DNA of 64,000 nt from SZUA-444 sp965226565 (GCA_965226565.1 CBDDDI010000005.1:496001-560000); one strand, 5' to 3'. Numbered from the stretch's first letter, positions 44,400-54,123 are shown. A program made the numbers and translations. The notes: generated by a model from the letters alone, not told the origin.

Positions 44400-45453
44400 A
44401 TGAAAAAACTAGTATTAATAATAGCGTTATTAATGTCTTTTTTAACTTTAACAGCTTGTAAAGAAAATCACTTATTTAAAACAGGAGATTCTTCAACATC
44501 TTCTGCAAAAAAAGATGAAGGTAAAGAAATCACATTAGATTTTGCTTTTGGAACAAGAACAGGTAGATATTGTGGTGAAATGAAAGATGATATTCCTCAT
44601 GGTAAAGGAAAATTTACATCAACTAATTCTGATGGTGGTAACTGGACATACGAAGGTGAATTTAAAAATGGTCATTTTGATGGTGAAGGAAAAACTACAT
44701 GGGAAAGTAGCTCTATACAAACAGGAAAATATAAAAATGATATTATTATTCCTGTAAAAGGCACAGAAGCAAAAAAATGTTACGTTTACCAGAGAAATAT
44801 AAAGGACATTGTATTGAGATAGTAGGACAAATATTTGGAGATCCTGAATATTCAGACGATGGAATAGGAATACAAATAAATACTGATATAAAAAATTATA
44901 AAAACAAAATATTTGTTGCTATTTCAGATGATAATTTTGAAATTAACGATAATGATTATGTAAAAATTACTGGATTTATAAGTGATAACATTCAAGGAGA
45001 AAATGCTTTTGGAGCACAATTAGAAATGCCATTAATTCTTGCAAAAGAATATAAAAAAATAGATTATAAAGATGCTGTTTCACCAACATTAAAAACTGTA
45101 AAAACGAATTTAACTAAAAATCAACATGGATACTACATAACTTTGCAAAAAATAGAATTTGCCAAAAATGAAACACGCTGTTATGTACAAGTTAAAAACA
45201 AAGGTTCATCAACATTTAATGTATATAGTTTAAGTTCAAAATCAGTCAAAATAATAAGCAATATGATCCTGAATATAATTTGGATGCAAATTATCCTGAA
45301 ATCCAAGAACAATTATTAAAAGGAAATATAACTGAAGGAATATTAGTTTTTCCAGCAATGGAACAAAGCAGTTTAACATTACAAATAGAAGCATTCTCTG
45401 ACAATTGGCAACAAAGCATTAAGCCATATGTATTTAATGTTAAAATAAACTAA
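44400..45453 (+). pseudogene. MORN-repeat lipoprotein interrupted by two single-base frameshifts
   Basis: The ATG at 44400 (after AAGGG) opens a lipoprotein: signal peptide with lipobox LTAC (Cys20), then MORN-type repeats (GRYCGEMKDDIPHGKGKF, YEGEFKNGHFDGEGKTTW). The frame breaks at the A7 run 44771-44777 and resumes one base back. It breaks again at the AAAA at 45238-45241 and resumes one base back to a stop at 45453. Restoring one A at each place gives about 351 aa, ending in a DUF4352-like beta domain (GILVFPAMEQSSLTLQIEAF). Alternatives are homopolymer sequencing error or transcriptional slippage. Confidence 0.7.
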
Positions 45454-45470
45454 TAATATTTATAATTTTA

Positions 45471-45508
45471 AAAAGCTCTCTATTAAAAATAGAGAGCTTT
45501 TTTATTTT
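45471..45508. terminator. Terminator after the MORN lipoprotein
   Basis: AAAAGCTCTCTATT pairs with AATAGAGAGCTTTT and is followed by a T-run on the + strand. The mirror image could also end the leftward ABC operon, though that stop is 150 bases away. Confidence 0.85.
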
Positions 45509-45651
45509 TATCAATAACCTATAGACATATAATCTAACTTATATTCTTAATCATTGATTTTTATTCGATATAATTTAATATTACTTCCTTTAATTATATT
45601 AATCATTTTATTTTTTAATATTATTTTTCATAATATTTATATATTAAACTA

Positions 45652-46926
45652 TTATTCCCATCTTATTGCTTCTGTTGGTCTAATTTTTGAAGCATAAATA
45701 GCTGGAATTATAGAAAAAACGATTCCTTGAATTAATGCAATACTTAAAGAATTAAAAACTATTTTCCAATTTAATTTTAAATAAAAATCGATATAACAAT
45801 AATTAATAAATACAAAAGATAATATAACACACAAACTAATAGAAATAATAATTGTTACTATCCAAGCTATAAAAGATATTATTACACTTTCTAAAATAAA
45901 TTGTATTAAAATATCTGATTTATGAGCGCCAAGAGCTCTTCTAATTCCAATTTCAAAAATTCTTTCTTTAATAGAAAAAAACATAATTGTCATAACAATA
46001 AATCCTGCAATTAATAAAATAACAATTGACAAAGTGGTATAAAACGATTTCATTTCAAGCTCATTTTCTTTTGCTTCTTTCAACAAACTCTTTTGACTTA
46101 CTATTCTAATTTCAGGATTATTAATAGAATTAAAAAACTCATAACCTTTTTTATTATCATCGACTTTATATATAGTATACGAATCAAAAGAAAGCTTGTC
46201 TTTATATATAGTATTAAATAACATATCTGGAATATATGCTGACGATGTATATTCTAATTTTTTATTTTTACTTTTCAAACTTTTATTAAAATCCAAATTA
46301 TATTGAACAACATTTACAGGATCATTAATAACTCCAACAACTTCAAAAGAATATAATTTTCCATTAATAATGTAATCTATTTTCTTACCAACTGAATTCT
46401 CTGTTGAAAAGAACATTTTGGAAAAACTTTTAGTAATAATAATAACTTTACTTTTATTATCAAAATCCTTTTTAATAAAATCTCTACCATACAATATTTT
46501 ACCTGAATACAAATTATCACTATTATTTAAATCTAAATATACTAAATTATTATTTAAAGTAGAAGAAGCAGAAATTAATGTTGTATAATAACTTATTTTG
46601 CTTTGATTATATTTTTTGCGATTATTAAATATATCATTTTGACTAGAAGAATGTACGCACCATTTATCATATTCAAAATCACATTTTTTAAGCTTATTTT
46701 CTATTTTATCACTATCAGTATTAAAAAAATTACAAAAATAAAAATTTTCAGGAAAAGCAAAAGCATTTTTATACATATTTCTAACTGTAGAATCACAAAA
46801 TACATTTCCTAAAACATATATAAACAAACCAATTGATACACCAATAGTAGTCAAAACAACTCTAATTTTATTTGAAAACATTTTATAAAAAGTAAGTTTA
46901 AAATATAATAATTTTTTCTTCATCAT
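45652..46926 (-). CDS. MacB/FtsX-type ABC transporter permease
   Basis: A 424-aa permease with one N-terminal transmembrane helix (about residues 20-45), a large extracytoplasmic domain (about 46-290) and three C-terminal helices. The C-terminal FtsX hallmarks are present: KERIFEIGIRRALGAHKSDI and IPAIYASKIRPTEAIRWE. Such mechanotransmission permeases move or release substrates outside the membrane rather than pumping from the cytosol. Its ATG overlaps the ATPase stop. Last gene of a five-gene leftward operon. Confidence 0.85.
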   Translation of the reverse strand: MMKKKLLYFKLTFYKMFSNKIRVVLTTIGVSIGLFIYVLGNVFCDSTVRNMYKNAFAFPENFYFCNFFNTDSDKIENKLKKCDFEYDKWCVHSSSQNDIFNNRKKYNQSKISYYTTLISASSTLNNNLVYLDLNNSDNLYSGKILYGRDFIKKDFDNKSKVIIITKSFSKMFFSTENSVGKKIDYIINGKLYSFEVVGVINDPVNVVQYNLDFNKSLKSKNKKLEYTSSAYIPDMLFNTIYKDKLSFDSYTIYKVDDNKKGYEFFNSINNPEIRIVSQKSLLKEAKENELEMKSFYTTLSIVILLIAGFIVMTIMFFSIKERIFEIGIRRALGAHKSDILIQFILESVIISFIAWIVTIIISISLCVILSFVFINYCYIDFYLKLNWKIVFNSLSIALIQGIVFSIIPAIYASKIRPTEAIRWE

Positions 46927-47573
46927 TTTAAACCTCTATCTGAAATATGTAAAACTCTAGTTGCTCCTGTATTAATATAAGTATTATGTGTAACCAAAAT
47001 AATCGTTTTTCCACTTTGATGTAATTCTTTTAAAATAGAAAAAACTACATTACTATTTTTATCATCTAAATTTCCAGTTGGCTCATCAGCAAAAATAATT
47101 TTTGGAGATAAACTAATAGCTCTAGCAATAGCAACACGTTGTTTTTCTCCTCCAGACAAATATTGAACTTTTTTATATAAAATATCTTTTATATTAAGTT
47201 TTTCAATTATAAAATCAATTTTGTCATAAAACATTTTATTTAACTGCAATTTTGAATAAATAAAAGGCACAAATATATTTTCATACGCAGTCATATTAGA
47301 AATCAAATTATAAGATTGAAATATATATCCTAAATAATTATTTCTAATACTGCTAATTTGTTCATCTGAACATTCTTTAGTATTTATATTATCTATTAAA
47401 ATTTTTCCTTGATATTTGTTATCTAACAAACCTAAAAGATTTAATAATGTACTTTTTCCAGAACCAGATTCTCCAACAATTTGTACAAACTCACCTTTTT
47501 GTATATGTAAATTCAAATCACTATAAATTTCTTTATTACCAAAACTTTTATTAACATCAATTAATTCAATCAA
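46923..47573 (-). CDS. MacB/LolD-type ABC transporter ATPase
   Basis: A 216-aa ATPase: Walker A GESGSGKST (about residue 34), Q-loop YIFQSYNLI, signature LSGGEKQR, Walker B IIFADEPTGNLDD, and H-loop VTHN. The sequence type (LLGLLD, DEPTGNLD) is that of the LolD/MacB/FtsE group that works with FtsX-like permeases. A TTG at 47585 is in frame, but GAGGTG lies just before the TTG at 47573, giving MIELIDVNKSFG. Overlaps or abuts the adaptor and permease genes. Confidence 0.9.
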   Translation of the reverse strand: MIELIDVNKSFGNKEIYSDLNLHIQKGEFVQIVGESGSGKSTLLNLLGLLDNKYQGKILIDNINTKECSDEQISSIRNNYLGYIFQSYNLISNMTAYENIFVPFIYSKLQLNKMFYDKIDFIIEKLNIKDILYKKVQYLSGGEKQRVAIARAISLSPKIIFADEPTGNLDDKNSNVVFSILKELHQSGKTIILVTHNTYINTGATRVLHISDRGLK

Positions 47574-47581
47574 TCTACACC

Positions 47582-48466
47582 TCAAGCATCTATATTTGGC
47601 GTATTATTATTATCTTTCTTTTTTTCTTCATAATCAGCCATACTTACTCCATCAGCGACCATATCTATTACATCATCTTCTTTAATTCCACTAACTACTT
47701 CTACAGCACCATTCGTAACTAATCCAATCTCAACATTAGTAGGAATAATAGTTTCATCATTAATCAATAAAACTTGATATAAATCATCGCTTTTTATAAT
47801 ATATTTTTTAGGAACAATTAATACATTATCTTTTTTATCTACTAAAAATTGTATAACTACATCTTGTCCTAAAATCAAACTCATATCAGGTTTTGATAAT
47901 AAAAGTTTAGCTGATAACATACCTTTTTCTGCAATAGGATTTATTATTTGTATTTTAGCTGTATATTTATTACCATTATTAATAATCGTATATACTTTAT
48001 CAAACAATTTATTATTATAATACTCAACAGGTATTTGTGCATCAATATATATATCAGATAAATTAAGCAACTCAAATGATGTTTTATATTTTTCTTGTGT
48101 AACATTCATCACATATGCATCTTCTGTAGCAACAACTTTTCTATTATTAGTACTTGCTAAAATTTGATCTTTTCTTACTAATTGACCTATCTTTGAAACA
48201 TATTTAAAATTATTAATATTACTTTTAACATCAACTATTTTATATGATTCTACATCAGCATTAATACTTCCATTAAACTCTATAACATGTTCTAAATCAC
48301 CTTTTGATACTTTAAAAGCATGTTGAGAAAGTTTAACGGAATTTTTTACGTTATCAAGATTCATGTTTACATTATACATATCTTTACTATTGGTAATTGC
48401 CAATAAAATAACATTTCCACATAATATAAGTATAATTAAAATAGCCAGTGAAATTTTCTTTACCAT
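47582..48466 (-). CDS. Membrane fusion protein / efflux adaptor (MacA/HlyD-like)
   Basis: A 294-aa protein with one N-terminal transmembrane anchor (residues 5-25), a lipoyl-like/barrel-sandwich portion (EFNGSINADVESYKIVD, split here as EFNGSINADV and ESYKIVD; GQLVRKDQIL), and a beta-barrel domain. A membrane-proximal region follows (LIVPKKYII, VEVVSGIKEDDVIDMV) typical of MacA/RND adaptors. The coiled-coil hairpin is essentially absent, as in many Gram-positive forms. AGGTGATAGA precedes the ATG. Placed between the lipoprotein and the ABC genes, it should connect the FtsX-type permease to an extracellular substrate. Confidence 0.8.
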   Translation of the reverse strand: MVKKISLAILIILILCGNVILLAITNSKDMYNVNMNLDNVKNSVKLSQHAFKVSKGDLEHVIEFNGSINADVESYKIVDVKSNINNFKYVSKIGQLVRKDQILASTNNRKVVATEDAYVMNVTQEKYKTSFELLNLSDIYIDAQIPVEYYNNKLFDKVYTIINNGNKYTAKIQIINPIAEKGMLSAKLLLSKPDMSLILGQDVVIQFLVDKKDNVLIVPKKYIIKSDDLYQVLLINDETIIPTNVEIGLVTNGAVEVVSGIKEDDVIDMVADGVSMADYEEKKKDNNNTPNIDA

Positions 48467-48474
48467 TCTATCAC

Positions 48475-49353
48475 CTATTTTTTCAAATTATCTATATAAC
48501 TTTTAATTTCTGAATTTTTCATATAATTATATTTGTAAATATTATTTGTATCAATAAATATTTTTTTTGTATTATTATCTATATATTTTAATATCATTGA
48601 CGTTCTAATAATGTTTGCATCAGATGTTTTATCTAAATATTTCAAAGGTGTTTTAAAAGTGAATGTATTTGAAGCTTTAATAGTTTTGTTTATTTTCAAA
48701 TTATCTATTTCTTTCTCATCCATAGTAAAGTTTGTAAAATCAACATAACCTAAAATCTTACAACTTTCTACTAAAACATCTTTTTCTGTATAAAAAACCA
48801 ATCTCCATGGATTTCTTTCATCCGCTAATTTTGAATTTATTAGTGGAGCTCCAGAATCATATAACACTGTACCGTCCGAAGGTATATATTCACCATTTTC
48901 TGATTCATATTGATAATTTGTTACTTTAAAATATGGAGTTTTATAATCAATTTCTTTTCCATCAACATTTAATTTAAAGCTTTCTATTTTAGTATTTAAT
49001 GGTTTATTTTTATCTTTATCAATAATATCTAACATAATAAAATGAATATGGTATCCATTGTACTCATGATATTCATCTGTAAACTTTTGACTTTTAATCT
49101 TAAGATCATCACTTTCAAGTTGATTCACAGATATATTATCAATTTTACTAGTTGATATTACTGGCAATGTTACATTAGCAACATTCATCTCTTCATTTTC
49201 AATACATAAATTATATCTAACAATATCTCCACCAAATACTTTAATCTCTTTATTATTTTTTACAACATCTTTATAATTTTGTTCATTACTAGAACATCCG
49301 AATAACGGTATTGAAAGTGCTAATGCAAGTACTATTGTAATTATTTTTTTCAT
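48475..49353 (-). CDS. Lipoprotein of unknown function in the ABC operon
   Basis: A 292-aa protein with a signal peptide and lipobox (IPLFGC, Cys20), so it is lipid-anchored outside the membrane. The mature part alternates beta-strands (FKLNVDGKEIDYKTPYFKV region), with no enzyme motif I can identify. It starts 84 bases after the small secreted gene and ends 8 bases before the adaptor gene, within one operon. Possible roles are substrate receptor, chaperone or immunity protein for the secreted product. Confidence 0.7.
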   Translation of the reverse strand: MKKIITIVLALALSIPLFGCSSNEQNYKDVVKNNKEIKVFGGDIVRYNLCIENEEMNVANVTLPVISTSKIDNISVNQLESDDLKIKSQKFTDEYHEYNGYHIHFIMLDIIDKDKNKPLNTKIESFKLNVDGKEIDYKTPYFKVTNYQYESENGEYIPSDGTVLYDSGAPLINSKLADERNPWRLVFYTEKDVLVESCKILGYVDFTNFTMDEKEIDNLKINKTIKASNTFTFKTPLKYLDKTSDANIIRTSMILKYIDNNTKKIFIDTNNIYKYNYMKNSEIKSYIDNLKK

Positions 49354-49437
49354 AATTATATCTCTCTTTCTTTAAATTAATAATTTTCAAATTGCAATTA
49401 ATTATATTTAAACACCAAATTAATTTATAGTAAAAAT

Positions 49438-50049
49438 TTATTCTATACTTTCTCTATGCACTAAATCAATACAATAATCATCTTTTAAATCAATAGCATA
49501 AGTCTTATATTTTTTCATAAAATTATGATTTTTATAATATCTAACTTCGTATTTACCAATCCAAGCTTTAGCACCAATTCTATAATCACGTCCTCTTCTA
49601 TACTTGCTCAAATCATAAGTTGTATTGCTTGAAGATGTGTATGTAATTCCTCTATTTTTTGAAATACTACCACTTATTTCGCTTGAAAGAATTTTGCCTG
49701 AAACACCTAATACACCAGAAACTGCAGTTTCAACATTCGCAGATACAGTTGTATCACGTGCAATTCCCATAGTTTGTGCTCTATTAGTTGCCCAATTATT
49801 ATAAAAAGAAACACATCTATACCATTCATTTTCTATAAAGAACCAATCTTCATGTACATTCTTTTTACTATCTTTCCATTGTTTATCATAAAAATATTTA
49901 TCACTACCATAAGATTTTGTAGGTCCTTTTTTATAATGAACAGTACTTTCATAAGCACTAACACTCATTGAAGCAACACTCATTGTTGCGATAGTGGCAA
50001 TAGCCATAGACAAACTAATTATTTTCTTAAATTTATTTAATTTTCTCAT
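49438..50049 (-). CDS. Small secreted protein leading the MacAB-like operon, candidate exported effector
   Basis: A 203-aa protein behind GAGGAAATAAA. A classical signal peptide ends near residue 32 (SMSVSA before Y33). The mature 170 residues begin Tyr/Lys-rich, carry two Trp-Tyr segments (DWFFIENEWYRC), then an alternating Ser/Val/Gly stretch (TTVSANVETAVSGVLGVSGK and SSEISGSISK, about 113-145) of the kind seen in beta-hairpin or pore-forming regions, then a basic C-terminal half. Two cysteines in the mature part could bridge. No family recognised. As first gene before lipoprotein, adaptor and ABC genes, a bacteriocin-like or envelope-active role is a reasonable inference. Confidence 0.65.
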   Translation of the reverse strand: MRKLNKFKKIISLSMAIATIATMSVASMSVSAYESTVHYKKGPTKSYGSDKYFYDKQWKDSKKNVHEDWFFIENEWYRCVSFYNNWATNRAQTMGIARDTTVSANVETAVSGVLGVSGKILSSEISGSISKNRGITYTSSSNTTYDLSKYRRGRDYRIGAKAWIGKYEVRYYKNHNFMKKYKTYAIDLKDDYCIDLVHRESIE

Positions 50050-50138
50050 TTTATTTCCTCACACATTATAATTATTAGTAATTTAAATTTCATATTACGT
50101 GCACTCTATATGATTTTTTACAAAAAATTACATACATA

Positions 50139-50166
50139 ATTTTACCATAAAATGTAAAAAAGTCAA
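50139..50166 (-). promoter_or_regulatory. Promoter of the secreted-protein/ABC operon
   Basis: Read leftward: TTGACT (50166-50161), 16-base spacer, TAAAAT (50144-50139). This leaves an untranslated leader of about 85 bases before the ATG at 50049. Confidence 0.65.
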
Positions 50167-50357
50167 GTTTAATAATTATTATCTTTAAAAATATACTAAT
50201 ACGTCATAATGAAATACAAATTGTATCTTTTTCTTGTTAAAAATACACTAATTTAAATAATTTACATTTTTTACACATAGTCAAACAAATAACATACATA
50301 AAAAAATATAATATTTGGTTAATATATAAAAAAATATATAAAATTACCAAAATTACA

Positions 50358-50386
50358 TTGAATATAAATACAAAATATGATAAAAT
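50358..50386 (+). promoter_or_regulatory. Promoter of the LRR surface protein gene
   Basis: TTGAAT (50358-50363), 17-base spacer, TAAAAT (50381-50386). The 50050-50421 gap thus holds two divergent promoters about 190 bases apart and no gene. Confidence 0.6.
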
Positions 50387-50421
50387 ACAATAAAATATTT
50401 ATATAATAGGAGGAAATTTTA

Positions 50422-52539
50422 ATGAAGAAAATTCTATCAAAAATCATAAGCTTAACTTGTGCAGCAAGTTTAATGCTTATAACAACAATTAACACTAACA
50501 TTGTTAGTGCAGAATCAACGGAAACTGAAACTGAAGTCTATGGAATATTGCAATCAGACGGTACAGTTTATACAGCAGATTCAACAGGAACTAAAATAAA
50601 TGATGAAGAAGTTACTAAAAATACTTTAACACATCTGTTTGTTGCTAACGATGTTGAAACTATTAAAGAGTATGAATTTACTTATTCTGAAAACTTGACT
50701 ACTGTTGATTTTACTGGTGCAACTTCACTTAAATTAATTGATGAACAAGCATTTACATTTTGTGCTAACCTAACAACAGTTGATTTAACAGGTGCAACTT
50801 CACTTGAAGGAATTGCTTATTCCGCATTTTGCGCATGTGAAAAATTAACTACTATAACTGTTGATGCAGATGATGCTAATTTTGCAGTAGAAGATGGTGT
50901 ATTATTTAGTAAAGATAAAACAACTTTAATTAAATATCCAGCTGGAAAAACTGATGAAACTTATACTATACCAAGTACAGTTGAAACTATTTCTAATTAC
51001 TCATTTGAAAATTGCTCATTTTTAAATGAAATAAATTTTGATAACGCTTCAAACCTAAAGACAATTGGGAAAAATGCATTTACATTTTGTGATAATCTAA
51101 CAGCAATGGATTTAAGTAAATGTACTTTAATTGAAACTATTGGTGATTATGCTTTTGACAAATGTATAAAACTAACTAATATAAACATTAACGAAGATAA
51201 TGCTAATTTCTCATCAAAAGATGGTGTGTTATTTAGCAAAGATAAAAAAACTTTATTTATTTATCCACATAGTAAAACTGGTGATACTTATACCATACCA
51301 AGTACAGTTGAAATAATTGAAGGTGGTGCATTTGAAAATTGCTTATCTTTAAAAGAAATTGATTTTAGTCAAGCTTCAAATCTTAAAACTATTTATTTCG
51401 CTGTATTTAATGATTGTGATAATTTGACAACACTCGATTTTACTGCTTGTTCAAATCTTAAAGATATTTCTAAATATGCTTTCGCTAGTTGTGATAATCT
51501 AACAACTGTTAATTTTAGTGGTGCGACCTCTCTTGAAACTATGACAGCTGCATTTGATAGTTGTGATAATCTAACAACTGTTAATTTTAGTGGTGCAACT
51601 AATCTTAAAAATATTGGCGGTGTAACATTCCAATGTTGCAATAATCTAAAAACTATTAATTTTAGTAAAGTAATTAATCTTAAATCTATTGGCCAAGGTA
51701 CATTTTCACAATGCACAAATTTAACAACTATTGATTTAAGTGATGCAGTTAAACTTGAAGAAATTGGTGAAGGTGCATTTAATGGTTGCGCGGCTTTAAA
51801 AAATATCTATGTAAGTGATTCTTCAAAAATAGCTTTGTTTAATGGTAAAATTCCTGATTCTTGTGAAGTCTCAGTTAAAAAAGACACAACTAAACCTGAT
51901 GATAGTTCTGCTGGTGACGATACTTCTGCTGGTGATGATAGTTCTACTGGTGATGACAAAGATACAACTAAATCTGATGATACAACAATATTTAAACCTA
52001 TAATACCTGGAGAAGAGTCTAACACAATATTTACTATAGAAGAGTTGGCAAGTGGAAAAGATTTAGATTTGGAAATTAAAATTGATGAAATTAAAAAAGA
52101 AAACATAGATAAAACAGATAAAAAAATAATAGACAATTTCATTAAAACTTTAGACAAAAAAGTTGTTATTGGATCTGTTTTAGACATTGATTTTGAAAAA
52201 ATAGTTGGAACAAAAACAACTAAATTAACTAACTTACCATTTGAAGTTGAAATTAATGTTGACGTTCCTGAAGCTATAAAAGGTAAAAATAAAGAATTTG
52301 CTATTATAAGAGTTCATGATGGCAAAGCAACTCTACTAAAAGACTTAGATAAAAATCCTGACACTATTACTTTTAAAACAGACAAGTTCTCAACTTACGC
52401 TGTAATAGAAATAGAACCAATAGCTAAATCAGACAATCCAAAAACACAAGATACATCAAATGTTTGGTTACTAGTGATTTTACAATTAGGTTTCTTAAGT
52501 GCAATAAAAATTGCATATAATAAAAAAGTAAGAAGCTAA
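50422..52539 (+). CDS. BspA-type leucine-rich-repeat surface protein with sorting-type tail
   Basis: A 705-aa secreted protein. Signal peptide about residues 1-31 (ending NIVSA). LRR_5/BspA repeats follow (about 65-480), each carrying LTTVDFSGATSLKxIxxxAF-like units, interspersed with two longer VLFSKDKTTLIKYP modules. An Asp/Ser/Thr linker (DDSSAGDD repeats, 51898-51985) follows, then a beta domain. The C-terminus is NPKTQD, a hydrophobic helix, and KKVRS: the layout of a cell-wall sorting signal with a class B/NPxT-like motif in place of LPXTG. It may bind host or microbial surfaces. The sortase is not in the window. AGGAGG precedes the ATG. Confidence 0.88.
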   Translation: MKKILSKIISLTCAASLMLITTINTNIVSAESTETETEVYGILQSDGTVYTADSTGTKINDEEVTKNTLTHLFVANDVETIKEYEFTYSENLTTVDFTGATSLKLIDEQAFTFCANLTTVDLTGATSLEGIAYSAFCACEKLTTITVDADDANFAVEDGVLFSKDKTTLIKYPAGKTDETYTIPSTVETISNYSFENCSFLNEINFDNASNLKTIGKNAFTFCDNLTAMDLSKCTLIETIGDYAFDKCIKLTNININEDNANFSSKDGVLFSKDKKTLFIYPHSKTGDTYTIPSTVEIIEGGAFENCLSLKEIDFSQASNLKTIYFAVFNDCDNLTTLDFTACSNLKDISKYAFASCDNLTTVNFSGATSLETMTAAFDSCDNLTTVNFSGATNLKNIGGVTFQCCNNLKTINFSKVINLKSIGQGTFSQCTNLTTIDLSDAVKLEEIGEGAFNGCAALKNIYVSDSSKIALFNGKIPDSCEVSVKKDTTKPDDSSAGDDTSAGDDSSTGDDKDTTKSDDTTIFKPIIPGEESNTIFTIEELASGKDLDLEIKIDEIKKENIDKTDKKIIDNFIKTLDKKVVIGSVLDIDFEKIVGTKTTKLTNLPFEVEINVDVPEAIKGKNKEFAIIRVHDGKATLLKDLDKNPDTITFKTDKFSTYAVIEIEPIAKSDNPKTQDTSNVWLLVILQLGFLSAIKIAYNKKVRS

Positions 52540-52550
52540 GATAAAACAAT

Positions 52551-52588
52551 AACTGCTATGATATTTTATTTATCATAGCAGTTTTTTT
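52551..52588 (+). terminator. Terminator after LRR protein
   Basis: AACTGCTATGATA pairs perfectly with TATCATAGCAGTT around TTTTATT, then a T-run. Confidence 0.92.
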
Positions 52589-52802
52589 ATTCTATATTTA
52601 AAAATTTATCGTATACAAAAATGCTTATAATCATATCAACTTATTTTTCTAAAGTCAAATAAATTCATAAAACCATACATTATTAAACCAATATATATAT
52701 AATAATTTGATTTATTTTGTAACATATTGTATAATATTATTAAAATACAAATATTTATTAAATTTTATATTTTATATTAATTACGAGAGGACGATAAATT
52801 TA

Positions 52803-53147
52803 ATGCCAACACTAATAATAATACTACTAGTAATTTTACAAGGAATAATTTTTGGAGTTGCCACAAATAAAGCACTAGAATACAAAGGATATGATGAAGA
52901 TTGGTTTTGGTATGGATTCTTATTCAGCTTTGTCGCTTTTATACTTGCAGCTACAAGACCATTAGCTACAACTCAAATTGAAATAGAAAAAACAAAACAA
53001 AAAAACAGCCATTTACCACCAAAAAGAGATACCTGGACATGTCCTATTTGTTTTAGAATTAATCCATCATACACAGGAACATGTGCTTGTGGAACAAATA
53101 AAAACACAATTAAAGACACCGATACTTCAAACACAAATACTATTTAA
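52803..53147 (+). CDS. Small membrane protein with C-terminal zinc ribbon
   Basis: A 114-aa protein with two transmembrane helices (about residues 3-20 and 34-53), a basic/polar linker, and a zinc-ribbon-like CPIC ... CACG tail (four Cys near residues 81-101). An ATG 32 codons upstream is in frame, but GAGAGG at 52785-52790 supports 52803. The spacing of about 12 is rather long. No family recognised. It stands alone between the LRR gene and fba. Confidence 0.65.
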   Translation: MPTLIIILLVILQGIIFGVATNKALEYKGYDEDWFWYGFLFSFVAFILAATRPLATTQIEIEKTKQKNSHLPPKRDTWTCPICFRINPSYTGTCACGTNKNTIKDTDTSNTNTI

Positions 53148-53178
53148 CAAATATAACTATTAACAATGACACAAAAAC

Positions 53179-53212
53179 ATGCCACAGCAATTAAGCTGTG
53201 GCATTAAATTTT
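53179..53212. terminator. Bidirectional terminator before fba 3' end
   Basis: ATGCCACAGC (53179-53188) pairs perfectly with GCTGTGGCAT (53195-53204). The - strand carries a TTTTT run after the stem, ending fba. The + strand tail is also T-rich. Confidence 0.85.
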
Positions 53213-53226
53213 GTATTAAATAAAAA

Positions 53227-54090
53227 TTAAGCTTTGTTAATTGAACCGAAAAGCTCCATTTTTTCTTTAACTGTTGCTTTAATAGCTTCAAAACCAGGAG
53301 CAAGAACTTTTCTTGGATCAAATCCTTTACCTTCTAAGTCTTTACCTTCTTCAATATATTTTCTTGTAGCAGCAGCAAATGAGAATTGGCATTCTGTATT
53401 AACATTAATTTTAGCAACACCTAATGAGATTGCTTTTTTAATCATATCTTCAGGAATACCTGTTCCACCATGAAGTACAAGTGGCATATCTCCAACTTTT
53501 TCATTAATTGCAGCAAGTGTATCAAAAGATAAACCAGCCCAATTTTCAGGATATTTACCATGAATATTACCAATTCCAGCAGCAAGCATTGTTACTCCTA
53601 GATCCGCAATAGCTTTACACTCAGATGGATCAGCACATTCACCAGCACCAATAACACCATCTTCTTCTCCACCAATTGAACCAACTTCAGCTTCTAGAGA
53701 AATACCAAGAACATCACAAGCATTAACTAATTCAGTAGTCTTAGCAATATTCTCTTCGATTGAATAATGTGAACCATCAAACATTACTGATGAAAAACCA
53801 GCATTAATACAAGCCTTAGCTCCTTCAAATGAACCATGGTCAAGATGTAGAGCAACAGGAACAGTTATGTTTAATTCTTCAAGCATACCGTTTACCATGC
53901 CTACGATTGTTTTATAACCACCCATGTATTTACCTGCACCTTCAGAAACACCAAGAATTACTGGTGAATTAAGTTCTTGAGCAGTCATAAGAACAGCTTT
54001 TGTCCATTCAAGGTTATTGATGTTAAAGTGTCCTACAGCGTATTTTCCATCTCTTGCTTTATTTAGCATATCTTTTGCTGATACTAACAT
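53227..54090 (-). CDS. fba: Class II fructose-1,6-bisphosphate aldolase
   Basis: The zinc-dependent glycolytic aldolase that splits FBP to DHAP and GAP. Zinc-binding HLDHG (about residues 82-86), EAEVGSIGGEEDG, a third zinc His in GNIHGKYP, LVLHGGTGIP and the substrate loop KINVNTE are all present in 287 aa. GGAGG precedes the ATG at 54090. Codon use looks more biased than in the neighbours, as expected for a highly expressed gene. Monocistronic, with its own promoter and terminator. Confidence 0.96.
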   Translation of the reverse strand: MLVSAKDMLNKARDGKYAVGHFNINNLEWTKAVLMTAQELNSPVILGVSEGAGKYMGGYKTIVGMVNGMLEELNITVPVALHLDHGSFEGAKACINAGFSSVMFDGSHYSIEENIAKTTELVNACDVLGISLEAEVGSIGGEEDGVIGAGECADPSECKAIADLGVTMLAAGIGNIHGKYPENWAGLSFDTLAAINEKVGDMPLVLHGGTGIPEDMIKKAISLGVAKINVNTECQFSFAAATRKYIEEGKDLEGKGFDPRKVLAPGFEAIKATVKEKMELFGSINKA

Positions 54091-54123
54091 TTATAAAATC
54101 CTCCTAAAATCGTGATTATTTTA

